Positions 41,177 through 49,982 of a DNA stretch of 64,000 bases are shown here, piece after piece. The stretch covers positions 2,628,897 through 2,692,896 of the forward strand of contig CP051243.1 in NCBI GenBank assembly GCA_017795025.1, written 5' to 3'. Position 1 is the stretch's first letter, and every line of letters starts with the position of its first letter. The notes under the pieces are model-generated. The model was not told the origin of the DNA and did not search any database. It saw only the letters and a list, made by a program, of their open reading frames with translations. Both the position numbers and the translations under genes were made by a program. The stretch is from Flavobacteriales bacterium. Lineage in GTDB: Bacteria; Bacteroidota; Bacteroidia; Flavobacteriales; Schleiferiaceae.

Positions 41177-43783
41177 TTGAAATTACTACGCTCATCATTA
41201 TTTATTCTCTTGGCAATAGCAGTCTTGGGAGCTTGTTCGCGCACTAAAGACACCTTTACAGCTCGTACTTACCATCGCATGATTAGTAAGTACAATATCC
41301 TTTTTAATGGAGAGCAAGCCCTCTTAAAGGCCCAAAACACCTTAGTTACCCAACATAAAGATGACTTCGACGATTTCCTCAGCATTTTCCGAGAAGGAAA
41401 CGAAGAGACGGCCACCGCAGTAAAGCCGGATCTAGATAAAGTGCTTGAAAAAGGCAGCAAAACCATCCAAAACCACTCTATGCTAATCGAAGGTGAGCAA
41501 AAGAACACCTATATCGATGACGCTTATTTATTGATGGGAAAGGCGCACTACCTGAATCGGAATTATGAGGCGGCCCTGGAAACCTTCAACTTTGTGATTC
41601 AAAAGTTCCGCGCCCCCGAAATTCGTGCAGAGGCGGAACTCTGGGCAGCAAAAACGGAAACGGCTATGGAGAACTTTATTCCGGCCAAAAGTCGTTTTGA
41701 TCGTCTTTACAGTAACACGAGCTTATCCCAACATTTAAACGCCCAAGTTTTTGCCGCCTTTGCCCATCTAGAGTTTGTACAGGGCAATTATGAGAGCGCC
41801 TATCAGCTTCTTATTCAGGCGGCAGAAAAAACGGATGATCGCGAATTAGAAGTCCGCTGGCTGTATATATGTGGGCAACTGCAAGCGCGACTAGGTAGGG
41901 ATTACGAGGCCAGCCAGCTTTTTCAAAGAGTGATAAAAAAAGGACCCCCTTATGAGCTCCTGTTCAACGCCCAGCTTAACGAAGCCCGAAATTATGATGT
42001 GGAGCTCATGGACCCGAGCCAGGCCTACGACCGTTTGGAAGATATGCTTCGCGACGAAAAGAACTACGATAATCGCGATCAGATTTACTACGTGATGGCC
42101 GAAGTGGCGCAAAAACTCTTGGAGGAGGATGAGCGCGACCATTTTTTAAATCGATCCATCCGGGTGAGCACCCAAAACACCAAACAAAAAGCACTGAGCT
42201 ATTTATGGTTGGCCGAAATTCGTTTTGATGAAAAGGCCTACGAAAAGTCACAGGCCTACTACGATAGCTGTCATCAGTTTTTACCTAAGGACCACCCTAA
42301 ATACGAACAAGTATCGGTTTTAAAAAAGAGTTTAGGACGCCTCGTCGAGAATCTGCAAACGATTGCCTTACAAGATAGCTTGCAGGCCTTGGCCCAAATG
42401 TCGGAAAAGCAGCAACTGGCGGTTATCGATGGTATTATAGAGGACATTCGAGAGGCCGATGAAGCGGCACTCATTGAGCAACAAAGAGAAATGGACCAAT
42501 TGGCCTTTAATGCCGGAAACAATAATGGTCAATCCGGAATAGGAGGACTGGCGGGTGTGGGCTCGGCCAATCAGCAGTTCTACTTTTACAATCCTACGAT
42601 GCGCTCTTCGGGGGTTTCAAGCTTCGTAGCACGTTGGGGCAATCGAAAACTGGAAGATAACTGGCGCAGGAAGGACAAGTCTATTGTTCAAGCGGATCCG
42701 GACGAGTCGGGTGGAGGCCAAAACTCGGAAGCCACAGCTGATGGGGAACAGGAGCTGGACCCGCGCTTTGATCCGCAAACCTATTTAGCGCAAATTCCGT
42801 CCGATTCTGCAGCCATGGACTCAAGCCATCGCTTGATTCAATACGCTCTGGTGGATAATGCGCTATTGTATAAGGAGGAGATAAAGGACTTAATGGCTGC
42901 CGCCAATAGTGTGCTCGATTTATTAAAGCGTTATCCTAATTATCCCGACCGGGCCCGAGCCTGGTATATTTTGTACCGGGTTTATGTGGCCATGGAGGAT
43001 GAGCCGAATGCCAGCAAGTACAAAAATTTAATCTTGAGCACCTATCCAAAATCCGAATATGCCTACCTCATTTTAAATGAAGGTAGAGAAACCGAGGAGG
43101 TTGACGAGTCCGAAGCAAAAAGAGCATATGCAGCAGCCTATCAAGATTATGAGTCTAAGCGTTATCGGCAGGCACTAAATGCTGCAGCTGATGGTTTTAC
43201 GGCTTATGAAGATAGCCGCTTTGGGGCTCGTTTTCTATTATTAGAGGCGTATTGCGTAGCGGCCCTCAGAGACTTCGATAAGCTAAAGCCCCTATTGGAG
43301 CAGGTAATGAAGCGCTTCCCTCAAACTCCAGAATCGGCGGAAGCCAGTAAAATATTACAGGCGATGGGTAACACCATTGCGAATACCGAAGCGCAGAAAA
43401 ACAATAAACAAGCGTCAAAATATCGAACCGACTTTTCGGCGATGCATCGTTTTGTGCTCATATTTCCCAACAAACGAGTGAATGCCAATCAGGTGAATAT
43501 TGCCTTGTCCGACTTTAACCGGAGCTTTTTTTCCAACCAAAAGCTTTTGGTAAAGAGTATCCTTATGGGCACCGATCAACAGGTAGTAATGGTAAGCGGT
43601 TTAGCCAATAAGGCTCGCGCCGAAGAATATTTACGCACTTTAGTTAATGAGAAGCCCTTGGAAAAATTACTCTTAACTATAGATTATAAACAATTCGTAA
43701 TTTCGAACGCTAATTTTACAGACTTCTATAAGTCTCAAGATATTGCAGGCTATATGGCCTTTTTTAGAGAACACTATAAATAA
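41177..43783 (+). CDS. porW: Type IX secretion/gliding lipoprotein PorW (SprE-like), TPR protein
   Basis: TPR lipoprotein needed for type IX secretion in Bacteroidota; PorW/SprE links the PorKN ring to the PorLM motor or the translocon. From the TTG at 41177 it has a lipoprotein signal with lipobox LGACS and 868 residues. The N-terminal family block TYHRMISKYNILFNGEQAL is followed by tandem TPRs through about residue 780. A C-terminal domain of unknown fold ends in DFYKSQDIAGYMAFFREHYK, given in part. A bactofilin gene follows after 8 bp. A protein with a T9SS sorting tail is encoded 10 kb away. Confidence 0.82.
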   Translation: MKLLRSSLFILLAIAVLGACSRTKDTFTARTYHRMISKYNILFNGEQALLKAQNTLVTQHKDDFDDFLSIFREGNEETATAVKPDLDKVLEKGSKTIQNHSMLIEGEQKNTYIDDAYLLMGKAHYLNRNYEAALETFNFVIQKFRAPEIRAEAELWAAKTETAMENFIPAKSRFDRLYSNTSLSQHLNAQVFAAFAHLEFVQGNYESAYQLLIQAAEKTDDRELEVRWLYICGQLQARLGRDYEASQLFQRVIKKGPPYELLFNAQLNEARNYDVELMDPSQAYDRLEDMLRDEKNYDNRDQIYYVMAEVAQKLLEEDERDHFLNRSIRVSTQNTKQKALSYLWLAEIRFDEKAYEKSQAYYDSCHQFLPKDHPKYEQVSVLKKSLGRLVENLQTIALQDSLQALAQMSEKQQLAVIDGIIEDIREADEAALIEQQREMDQLAFNAGNNNGQSGIGGLAGVGSANQQFYFYNPTMRSSGVSSFVARWGNRKLEDNWRRKDKSIVQADPDESGGGQNSEATADGEQELDPRFDPQTYLAQIPSDSAAMDSSHRLIQYALVDNALLYKEEIKDLMAAANSVLDLLKRYPNYPDRARAWYILYRVYVAMEDEPNASKYKNLILSTYPKSEYAYLILNEGRETEEVDESEAKRAYAAAYQDYESKRYRQALNAAADGFTAYEDSRFGARFLLLEAYCVAALRDFDKLKPLLEQVMKRFPQTPESAEASKILQAMGNTIANTEAQKNNKQASKYRTDFSAMHRFVLIFPNKRVNANQVNIALSDFNRSFFSNQKLLVKSILMGTDQQVVMVSGLANKARAEEYLRTLVNEKPLEKLLLTIDYKQFVISNANFTDFYKSQDIAGYMAFFREHYK

Positions 43784-43791
43784 TTCGCAGC

Positions 43792-44205
43792 ATGATTAAG
43801 AAAACCAAGGAAGTTAATGTAGGACCGAGCAGCAGCAATCGGATTTTACAAGGGACCTCCATCGAGGGGAATGTGCACTCCGAGGGCGATTTTCGTGTAG
43901 ATGGCGAAATAGTGGGTAATATTAGTATCTCTGGCAAATTGGTAATCGGCGAAAAAGGCCGTGTTAAAGGAGAGGTAAAATGTGGCTCCGCCCGTGTTTC
44001 TGGTAAGTTAGAGGGTACCATGGTGGTTGAGGACCTTTTAAACCTCGAAGCTTCTGCCCGTGTAGAAGGGGATATCTTTACTGTAAAATTAGCCATTGAA
44101 CCCGGTGCAGAGTTTAGCGGCTCTTGTAAGATGGGTGCCGTGGTTCGGGATATTCATAAAAATGAAGGATCCAAAGAAGACAGACGATCTGAAAAGATCT
44201 CTTAA
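43792..44205 (+). CDS. Bactofilin family cytoskeletal protein
   Basis: Polymer-forming cytoskeletal protein of 137 residues. The central region is a right-handed beta helix built of short repeats: LQGTSIEGNVHSEGDFRVDG, IVGNISISGKLVIGEKG, VKGEVKCGSARVSG and so on, flanked by disordered tails. Bactofilins form filaments at the membrane and recruit envelope enzymes. It lies between porW and the ATP synthase genes; its 3' end overlaps atpZ/I by 44 bp. Confidence 0.9.
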   Translation: MIKKTKEVNVGPSSSNRILQGTSIEGNVHSEGDFRVDGEIVGNISISGKLVIGEKGRVKGEVKCGSARVSGKLEGTMVVEDLLNLEASARVEGDIFTVKLAIEPGAEFSGSCKMGAVVRDIHKNEGSKEDRRSEKIS

Positions 44206-44398
44206 AACCTACTCTAAATATTCGGCTCTAGGCCTCCAAATGGGCGCTCTTATATTTATAGGGGCCTATGGCGGCAAATGGCTCGATTCCTACTTCGAGT
44301 TTCAAAAACCCTGGCTCACCATGATAGGGACCCTCTCGGGAATGGGCAGCGGACTGTACATCTTACTTAATGGATTAAAAACCGACGATAATGATTGA
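44162..44398 (+). CDS. AtpZ/AtpI-type ATP synthase accessory protein
   Basis: Small membrane protein of 78 residues with two helices (GLQMGALIFIGAYGGKWL and the GTLSGMGSGLYILL segment) and an intervening acidic-aromatic loop, as in AtpZ/AtpI proteins that assist F0 c-ring assembly or Mg2+ uptake. I chose the ATG at 44162 (MKDPKKTDDLK); the longer frame lies inside the bactofilin gene in another frame. First gene of the atp operon, overlapping the next gene by 8 bp. Confidence 0.82.
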   Translation: MKDPKKTDDLKRSLKTYSKYSALGLQMGALIFIGAYGGKWLDSYFEFQKPWLTMIGTLSGMGSGLYILLNGLKTDDND

Positions 44399-44777
44399 TC
44401 GCGTTTTGCGCGCCCCACAGTTGTATTTAATGGCGCTCCTGGTTCTGGTTTTTGCGATTCATGCAGCCTATTTGAACCTCCATAATATCCCGCTTTCCGA
44501 TAATCTGACCTGGCAGGCCTATATTTTTAACGCCTTAGCAGCAGTTCTTATCTTGACTTTTATGCTTCGTTTGGCCCAAAAAAGTAAGGACTATTTGGGC
44601 TTTGTTTTTATGGGAGGAAGTCTTTTAAAGTTCTTGGTCTTCTTTGTTTTCTTTTACCCAGTGTATAAGGCCGACGATAAAATTCAAGCCCTCGAATTCA
44701 GCTCCTTTTTTATCCCTTATCTTATCTGTTTGTCATTCAAATCATTTGTGCTCTTAAAGAGCCTAAATCGGCCCTAA
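44391..44777 (+). CDS. Four-helix membrane protein in the atp operon (DUF6168-like)
   Basis: Hydrophobic protein of 128 residues with four predicted helices (about 10-28, 40-62, 70-90 and 105-122) and little else. It resembles the DUF6168-type proteins found before atpB in Flavobacteria, where AtpI would stand in other bacteria. Role unknown, plausibly ATP synthase assembly. The first codons overlap the end of atpZ/I by 8 bp, so expression is coupled. Confidence 0.65.
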   Translation: MIDRVLRAPQLYLMALLVLVFAIHAAYLNLHNIPLSDNLTWQAYIFNALAAVLILTFMLRLAQKSKDYLGFVFMGGSLLKFLVFFVFFYPVYKADDKIQALEFSSFFIPYLICLSFKSFVLLKSLNRP

Positions 44778-44821
44778 AAAAAGAAGCTTTTAAAATTAGG
44801 CGCTAGCAAAGCAAATATGTT

Positions 44822-44829
44822 TACTTTTG
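44822..44829 (+). promoter_or_regulatory. Possible promoter -7 element before atpB
   Basis: TACTTTTG fits TAnnTTTG, 34 bp before the atpB ATG, in the 86-bp gap after the DUF6168-like gene. Suggests a second, internal start for the main atp transcript. Confidence 0.45.
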
Positions 44830-44863
44830 CGCTGATTTTTAAACGACCTCTGAACGCCGAGTT

Positions 44864-45955
44864 ATGCAGATTAAAAGATTCGGATTCTTTGCCTTCCTCC
44901 TGGCATTTTCCATTTCCAGGCTGGCTTTTGCAAGTGATGATCATGAAGCCCATGGTGACCATGATGAACCTGCGGATAAAGGAATCAAAGAACAGATCGA
45001 AGAAGTTAAGGACCACCACCTTAAGGACAGCCACAGTTTTCACCTATGGGGAGATCATGCAAACGGCACTTCTGTAGAGTTCCCTTTACCGGTTATTCTT
45101 TGGGACGGCGAATTGCATTTTTTCAGGTCGTCCGAGTTTCATCACAACGAGAATCAAGTGGTGGAAAGCAAGGGGTCTTATTTCCGTCTGTATCACAGTA
45201 AAATCTATAAAACTGACGCCGAGGGTACTATTCATTACGATGAAGAGCACCACGCCACTAATGAGCGTCCGTTAGATTTCTCCATAACCAAAACCGTATT
45301 TAGCACCATCTTGGTGGGTCTTTTAATGTTGTGGTTGTTCGGATCAGTGGCTAAGCGCTACAAGAAAGACTTGGTGCCTCGAGGCATTGCCAAGTTTATG
45401 GAGCCCTTAGTGATTTTGGTACGTGATGATATCGCCCGTCCCAATATTGGAGAAAAGGACTACAAGCGCTTTATGCCTTATTTGTTAACGGTATTCTTCT
45501 TTATTTGGATCGCTAACCTCATCGGTCAAACCCCGTTGGGAATTAATATCACAGGTAATATTGCTGTTACCTTAGGATTAGCCTTAATCACCTTCTTCAT
45601 TACTCAGTTTTCGGGTAAAAAGGATTATTGGGCTCATATTTTTTGGATGCCAGGAGTACCGTATTTAATGCGGGTGGTGCTTATGCCTATTGAGCTTTTA
45701 GGCTTATTTGTAAAGCCCTTCTCGCTTATGATTCGTTTGTATGCAAACATCTTAGCGGGTCACGTGGTAATCATGAGTATCATCGGATTGATATTCGTGT
45801 TCGGCGCTTGGGGTGCTAAAGGTGCTTTCTTTGGATTAACCTTCTTCTTATCTATTATCGAATTGTTGGTGGCCTTTTTACAGGCTTATATTTTCACTAT
45901 GTTATCGGCCCTGTACTTCGGTTCAGCGGTAGAAGAACATGATGAACACCATTAA
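44864..45955 (+). CDS. atpB: ATP synthase F0 subunit a
   Basis: Proton-channel subunit of F0. The 363 residues include an N-terminal signal peptide (about 1-23) and a periplasmic, His/Asp-rich extension (24-135: ASDDHEAHGDHDEPA and several more His pairs) typical of Bacteroidota. Five to six helices follow. The essential Arg lies in SLMIRLYANILAGHVV (about R296). It is longer than E. coli subunit a because of the extension. Confidence 0.95.
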   Translation: MQIKRFGFFAFLLAFSISRLAFASDDHEAHGDHDEPADKGIKEQIEEVKDHHLKDSHSFHLWGDHANGTSVEFPLPVILWDGELHFFRSSEFHHNENQVVESKGSYFRLYHSKIYKTDAEGTIHYDEEHHATNERPLDFSITKTVFSTILVGLLMLWLFGSVAKRYKKDLVPRGIAKFMEPLVILVRDDIARPNIGEKDYKRFMPYLLTVFFFIWIANLIGQTPLGINITGNIAVTLGLALITFFITQFSGKKDYWAHIFWMPGVPYLMRVVLMPIELLGLFVKPFSLMIRLYANILAGHVVIMSIIGLIFVFGAWGAKGAFFGLTFFLSIIELLVAFLQAYIFTMLSALYFGSAVEEHDEHH

Positions 45956-45986
45956 GAGTTTTATTAATGCTTAAATCACACAAACC

Positions 45987-46178
45987 ATGGAAATTCCAGC
46001 TATTGTAGGTGCAGGTTTGATCGTAATCGGTGCCGGTATGGGTATCGGTCGTATTGGTGGTTCCGCTATGGAAGCCATCGCTCGTCAACCTGAAGCTTCC
46101 GGTAAGATCCAAACTGCGATGATTATCGCTGCGGCACTTATCGAGGGTATTGGTTTCGCTGCTCTATTTGCAGTTTAA
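45987..46178 (+). CDS. atpE: ATP synthase F0 subunit c
   Basis: Proteolipid of the rotating c-ring; 63 residues, two helices joined by the polar loop EAIARQPEASGKIQ. The ion-carrying Glu is in AALIEGIGF. The residues that make Na+-type c subunits (Glu-Ser/Thr with Gln in helix 1) are absent, so the ring probably conducts protons. Follows atpB by 31 bp. Confidence 0.96.
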   Translation: MEIPAIVGAGLIVIGAGMGIGRIGGSAMEAIARQPEASGKIQTAMIIAAALIEGIGFAALFAV

Positions 46179-46262
46179 GAAATTAAGAAGACCAAAGGTG
46201 CGCAGCGGTTGGCTGTCGCCTTTGGTTCCCTTTTACAAGAACAAACCGAAAAAGATTATAAA

Positions 46263-46760
46263 GTGGCATTATTCGAAGATTTTTCAGTTGGCCTATTTTT
46301 TTGGCAACTCATTTTATTCCTTGTTTTACTATTTGTCTTACGCAAATTTGCTTGGAAGCCAATCCTTGGTGCAGTAGAAGAGCGTGAAAAGAGCATAGAA
46401 GACTCTCTAGCATCTGCCGAAAAGGCGCGCGCCGAAATGGAGCGTTTGCAGTCCGACAATGAGCGCATCTTAGCAGAAGCTCGCGCGGAGCGTGATGTTA
46501 TCTTAAAAGAAGCTCGCGAAATCAAGGAAAAGATGATTGGTGATGCGAAGACCGAAGCCGGTACCCAAGCAGAAAAAATCATCGCCAACGCGAAAGAGCA
46601 AATTCACAACGAAAAGATGGCTGCAGTTACCGAGCTTAAAAACCAAGTAGCTGAAATGTCCATCGAAATTGCAGAGATGGTATTACGTCGTGAACTAGAC
46701 GACAAAGCCAAGCAAGGTGAATTGGTAAAAGACCAGCTCGATAACTTTAAATTGAACTAA
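46263..46760 (+). CDS. atpF: ATP synthase F0 subunit b
   Basis: Peripheral stalk subunit of 165 residues: one N-terminal helix (FWQLILFLVLLFVLRKF), then the long coiled coil dominated by Ala, Glu, Lys and Arg. I chose the GTG at 46263 (MALFEDFSVGLFFWQ), which puts the helix right at the N-terminus as usual; an in-frame TTG at 46209 would add an odd 18-residue extension. Confidence 0.93.
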   Translation: MALFEDFSVGLFFWQLILFLVLLFVLRKFAWKPILGAVEEREKSIEDSLASAEKARAEMERLQSDNERILAEARAERDVILKEAREIKEKMIGDAKTEAGTQAEKIIANAKEQIHNEKMAAVTELKNQVAEMSIEIAEMVLRRELDDKAKQGELVKDQLDNFKLN

Positions 46761-46762
46761 CG

Positions 46763-47320
46763 ATGGTGGTAACCAAGTTAGGCAGAGTATACGCTAAGGC
46801 ATTAATCGACCTTGCTCTAGAGCAGGGTCAAGTTGAAGTTGTGCGCGAAGATATGCGCCTAATTTCAGCGGTTATTTCCGATTCTCGGGAATTAGCCAAT
46901 GTAATGCATAGCCCTATTGTGAAGGCCGATAAAAAGCAAGCCATCTTAAGCGAGATCTTCAAAGGGAAGATTAATGAGATGACCGAGCGCTTTTTGAAAA
47001 TTGTTCTGGACCACGGAAGGGAAGGATCAATTTCACTTATCGCCGAAGCCTTCGAAAACATGTACTTACAACACAAAGGCATTGAAAAAGTTAAGGTGAC
47101 TACCGCCTATGCCTTAAGTGATGCCGAAGTAAAAGCTGTGAGTGAAAAAGCAGCGGCTTACACCGGCAAACAGGTAGAATTACACCAGCACCTAGATGAG
47201 TCAATCATCGGCGGGATGGTATTACGCGTTGGCGATAAACGCTACAATGGTAGCCTGGCGCATCAATTAAAAACATTGCGTCGTCAGTTTAAAGACAATC
47301 ATTACATCAAAGATTTTTAA
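46763..47320 (+). CDS. atpH: ATP synthase F1 subunit delta
   Basis: Connects F1 to the peripheral stalk. The 185 residues have the N-terminal helical domain VYAKALIDLALEQGQ and the C-terminal LDESIIGGMVLRVGDKRYNG signature in blocks. Starts 2 bp after atpF. Confidence 0.94.
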   Translation: MVVTKLGRVYAKALIDLALEQGQVEVVREDMRLISAVISDSRELANVMHSPIVKADKKQAILSEIFKGKINEMTERFLKIVLDHGREGSISLIAEAFENMYLQHKGIEKVKVTTAYALSDAEVKAVSEKAAAYTGKQVELHQHLDESIIGGMVLRVGDKRYNGSLAHQLKTLRRQFKDNHYIKDF

Positions 47321-47341
47321 GGATCATTAAGCTCAAGCAAC

Positions 47342-48916
47342 ATGGCTGAAGTAAAATCCGCTGAAGTATCAGCAATTTTGAGAAACCAACTGTCTGGTTT
47401 CAAAAGCGAAGCAGACCTCGAAGAAGTAGGAACTATTCTCCAAGTAGGTGACGGTATTGCCCGTGCTTACGGATTGAGCAATGCTCAAGCCGGTGAATTG
47501 GTAGAGTTTGATTCCGGTTTACGCGGAATCGTTCTTAACCTAGAAGAGGACAACGTGGGTATCGTATTGCTTGGTGCCGACGACAATATTAAAGAAGGTT
47601 CAACCGTAAAGCGTACCGGTCAAATTGCCTCCCTTAAAGTAGGTGAAGGTATGTTAGGTCGTGTAGTGGATACTTTAGGTAACCCTATCGACGGTAAAGG
47701 CCCTATCGAAGGGGAAACTTTCGAAATGCCTTTAGAGCGTAAAGCTCCGGGTGTTATTTACCGTCAGCCTGTAAACGAGCCATTGCAAACTGGAATTAAG
47801 GCGATCGACGCCATGATTCCTGTAGGTCGTGGTCAGCGTGAGCTTATCATTGGTGACCGTCAAACCGGTAAGTCTACGGTAGCCCTTGATACCATCATTA
47901 ACCAACGTGAATTTTACGAAGCGGGAGAGCCGGTATTCTGTATTTATGTGGCTATCGGTCAAAAAGGTTCTACCGTTGCGGGTATTGCTAAAACCCTTGA
48001 AGAGAAAGGAGCTTTAGATTATACCGTTATCGTAGCAGCAAACGCATCCGACCCTGCTCCAATGCAGTTTTATGCTCCATTTGCTGGTGCCGCTATCGGT
48101 GAGTACTTCCGCGACACAGGTCGTCCTGCCTTAATCGTATATGATGACCTTTCTAAGCAAGCGGTAGCTTACCGTGAGGTGTCACTTCTATTGCGTCGTC
48201 CTCCGGGTCGTGAGGCTTATCCAGGTGACGTATTCTACCTTCACTCTCGCTTATTAGAGCGTGCCGCTAAGGTTATTGCGGATGATGAAGTAGCGAAGAA
48301 TATGAACGACCTTCCTGCCTCTTTAAAAGATAAAGTGAAAGGTGGTGGTTCATTAACAGCATTACCGATTATTGAAACCCAGGCGGGTGACGTATCGGCC
48401 TATATTCCAACCAACGTAATTTCGATTACCGACGGTCAGATCTTCTTGGAATCAGACTTATTTAACTCGGGAGTGCGTCCTGCAATTAATGTAGGTATCT
48501 CGGTATCTCGAGTAGGAGGTAATGCTCAGATCAAGTCGATGAAGAAGATTTCAGGTACCCTAAAGCTTGACCAAGCACAGTACCGCGAATTGGAAGCATT
48601 TGCCAAATTTGGTTCTGACCTCGACGCAGCGACTATGGCGGTAATTAACAAGGGTAAGCGTAACGTTGAAATCTTAAAGCAAGGTGTTAACAGCCCGCTA
48701 CCAGTTGAAAAGCAAGCTGCCGTAATTTATGTGGGTACTAAGGCGCTATTGAATAATGTACCGGTTGAAAAGGTACGTGAGTTCGAGGTAGAGTTCTTAG
48801 ACTACATGGACAATAAACATCGCGATGTTCTTGATCAGTTAAAAGCAGGTAAGCTTACTGATGAGATTACAGGAACAATTGAGAAAGTTGCCAAAGAATT
48901 GGCAGCGAAATATTAA
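47342..48916 (+). CDS. atpA: ATP synthase F1 subunit alpha
   Basis: Non-catalytic nucleotide-binding subunit of F1. The 524 residues show the P-loop GDRQTGKS (about 172-179), [32 protein letters not shown] in short blocks, and the C-terminal helical domain. It is followed by a stable hairpin and atpG. Confidence 0.97.
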   Translation: MAEVKSAEVSAILRNQLSGFKSEADLEEVGTILQVGDGIARAYGLSNAQAGELVEFDSGLRGIVLNLEEDNVGIVLLGADDNIKEGSTVKRTGQIASLKVGEGMLGRVVDTLGNPIDGKGPIEGETFEMPLERKAPGVIYRQPVNEPLQTGIKAIDAMIPVGRGQRELIIGDRQTGKSTVALDTIINQREFYEAGEPVFCIYVAIGQKGSTVAGIAKTLEEKGALDYTVIVAANASDPAPMQFYAPFAGAAIGEYFRDTGRPALIVYDDLSKQAVAYREVSLLLRRPPGREAYPGDVFYLHSRLLERAAKVIADDEVAKNMNDLPASLKDKVKGGGSLTALPIIETQAGDVSAYIPTNVISITDGQIFLESDLFNSGVRPAINVGISVSRVGGNAQIKSMKKISGTLKLDQAQYRELEAFAKFGSDLDAATMAVINKGKRNVEILKQGVNSPLPVEKQAAVIYVGTKALLNNVPVEKVREFEVEFLDYMDNKHRDVLDQLKAGKLTDEITGTIEKVAKELAAKY

Positions 48917-48930
48917 TAAGTTTTTGTTTT

Positions 48931-48962
48931 TAAACCGATTTGCTTTTTAGCAGATCGGTTTA
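48931..48962 (+). other. Long hairpin in the atpA-atpG gap
   Basis: TAAACCGAT (48931-48939) pairs with ATCGGTTTA (48954-48962), and inside it TGCT pairs with AGCA around a TTTT loop, with one T-G position between. No T run follows, so this is more likely an mRNA-stabilising or processing stem than a terminator. Confidence 0.65.
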
Positions 48963-48982
48963 AATCCACTAAGCCCTAAAGT

Positions 48983-49846
48983 ATGGCCAACTTAAAAGAA
49001 CTTCGGAGTCGGATCACATCGGTAGGAAGTACCATGCAGATTACTTCTGCCATGAAAATGGTATCGGCCGCCAAGTTGAAACGCGCCCAAGACGCCATTA
49101 CCCAATTGCGCCCTTATGCTCAAAAACTAGAAGAAATTCTAGTGAACGTAAGTGCAACTTTAGATTCTTCTGAAGGGGTTTATAGTCGTCAGAGCGAAGA
49201 AGTAAAAAAGGTATTATTAGTAGCGGTTTCCTCCAACCGTGGTTTATGTGGTGCTTTTAACGCTAACGTGGTAAAACGCGTAATGGCTTACCAAGCCGAA
49301 ACCAAGGCTACAGTAGATACTTTTTTCATGGGAAAAAAGGCCGGAGAAATCCTGGTAAAAAGAGGTTCTTCTGCTCCTATCGGAGAACGCAATGCCATTT
49401 TTGATGACCTGAGCTACGAAAACGCAAGTGAGGTTGCAGAAATGTTGATGCAAAAGTTCATCGATGGCGAATACGACCGCATTGAGTTGGTGTATAACCA
49501 GTTTGTAAACGCGGCGACTCAAAGAGTTCAAGTGGAACAATTCCTTCCTATTCGTGAGGTTAGAAGCGAAGGGAATAATAGTGGTGAGTATATCTACGAA
49601 CCCGGCAAGGAAGAAATCTTAGAAGACCTTATTCCGAAGTCTTTAAAAACCCAAGTCTTTAAAGCTTTATTAGATAGTAATGCCGCAGAGCACGGCGCTC
49701 GTATGACCGCAATGCACAAGGCAACAGATAATGCCCAGGAGCTTAAGCGAAACTTAAGTCTTGAGTATAACAAAGCACGTCAGGCAGCGATTACTAACGA
49801 GATTCTTGAAATCGTTGGTGGTGCCAATGCTTTGGCCGACGGATAA
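48983..49846 (+). CDS. atpG: ATP synthase F1 subunit gamma
   Basis: Central rotor shaft of F1. The 287 residues begin with the conserved ELRSRITSVGSTMQITSAMK in blocks, have SSNRGLCGAFN (about 80-90) and end with the helical NLSLEYNKARQAAITNEILEI. It is the last gene of the atp operon. atpD and atpC (beta, epsilon) are not in the window, in line with the split atp layout known in Bacteroidota. Confidence 0.96.
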   Translation: MANLKELRSRITSVGSTMQITSAMKMVSAAKLKRAQDAITQLRPYAQKLEEILVNVSATLDSSEGVYSRQSEEVKKVLLVAVSSNRGLCGAFNANVVKRVMAYQAETKATVDTFFMGKKAGEILVKRGSSAPIGERNAIFDDLSYENASEVAEMLMQKFIDGEYDRIELVYNQFVNAATQRVQVEQFLPIREVRSEGNNSGEYIYEPGKEEILEDLIPKSLKTQVFKALLDSNAAEHGARMTAMHKATDNAQELKRNLSLEYNKARQAAITNEILEIVGGANALADG

Positions 49847-49866
49847 TTTTCTTGTTATTTTTTTAA

Positions 49867-49896
49867 AGACCCCGGCTTTTGAGTCGGGGTTTTTTA
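49867..49896 (+). terminator. Rho-independent terminator of the atp operon
   Basis: ACCCCG (49869-49874) pairs with CGGGGT (49885-49890), followed by a run of six T. Located 23 bp after the atpG stop. Confidence 0.85.
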
Positions 49897-49982
49897 TGCC
49901 CTAAGGATTGAGTTGCAGGGGTGGGCGGAGCTTAAGCTTTAAAGCAAATAAATTACGGCCCGCATTTTGCTAACTTCCCCAC

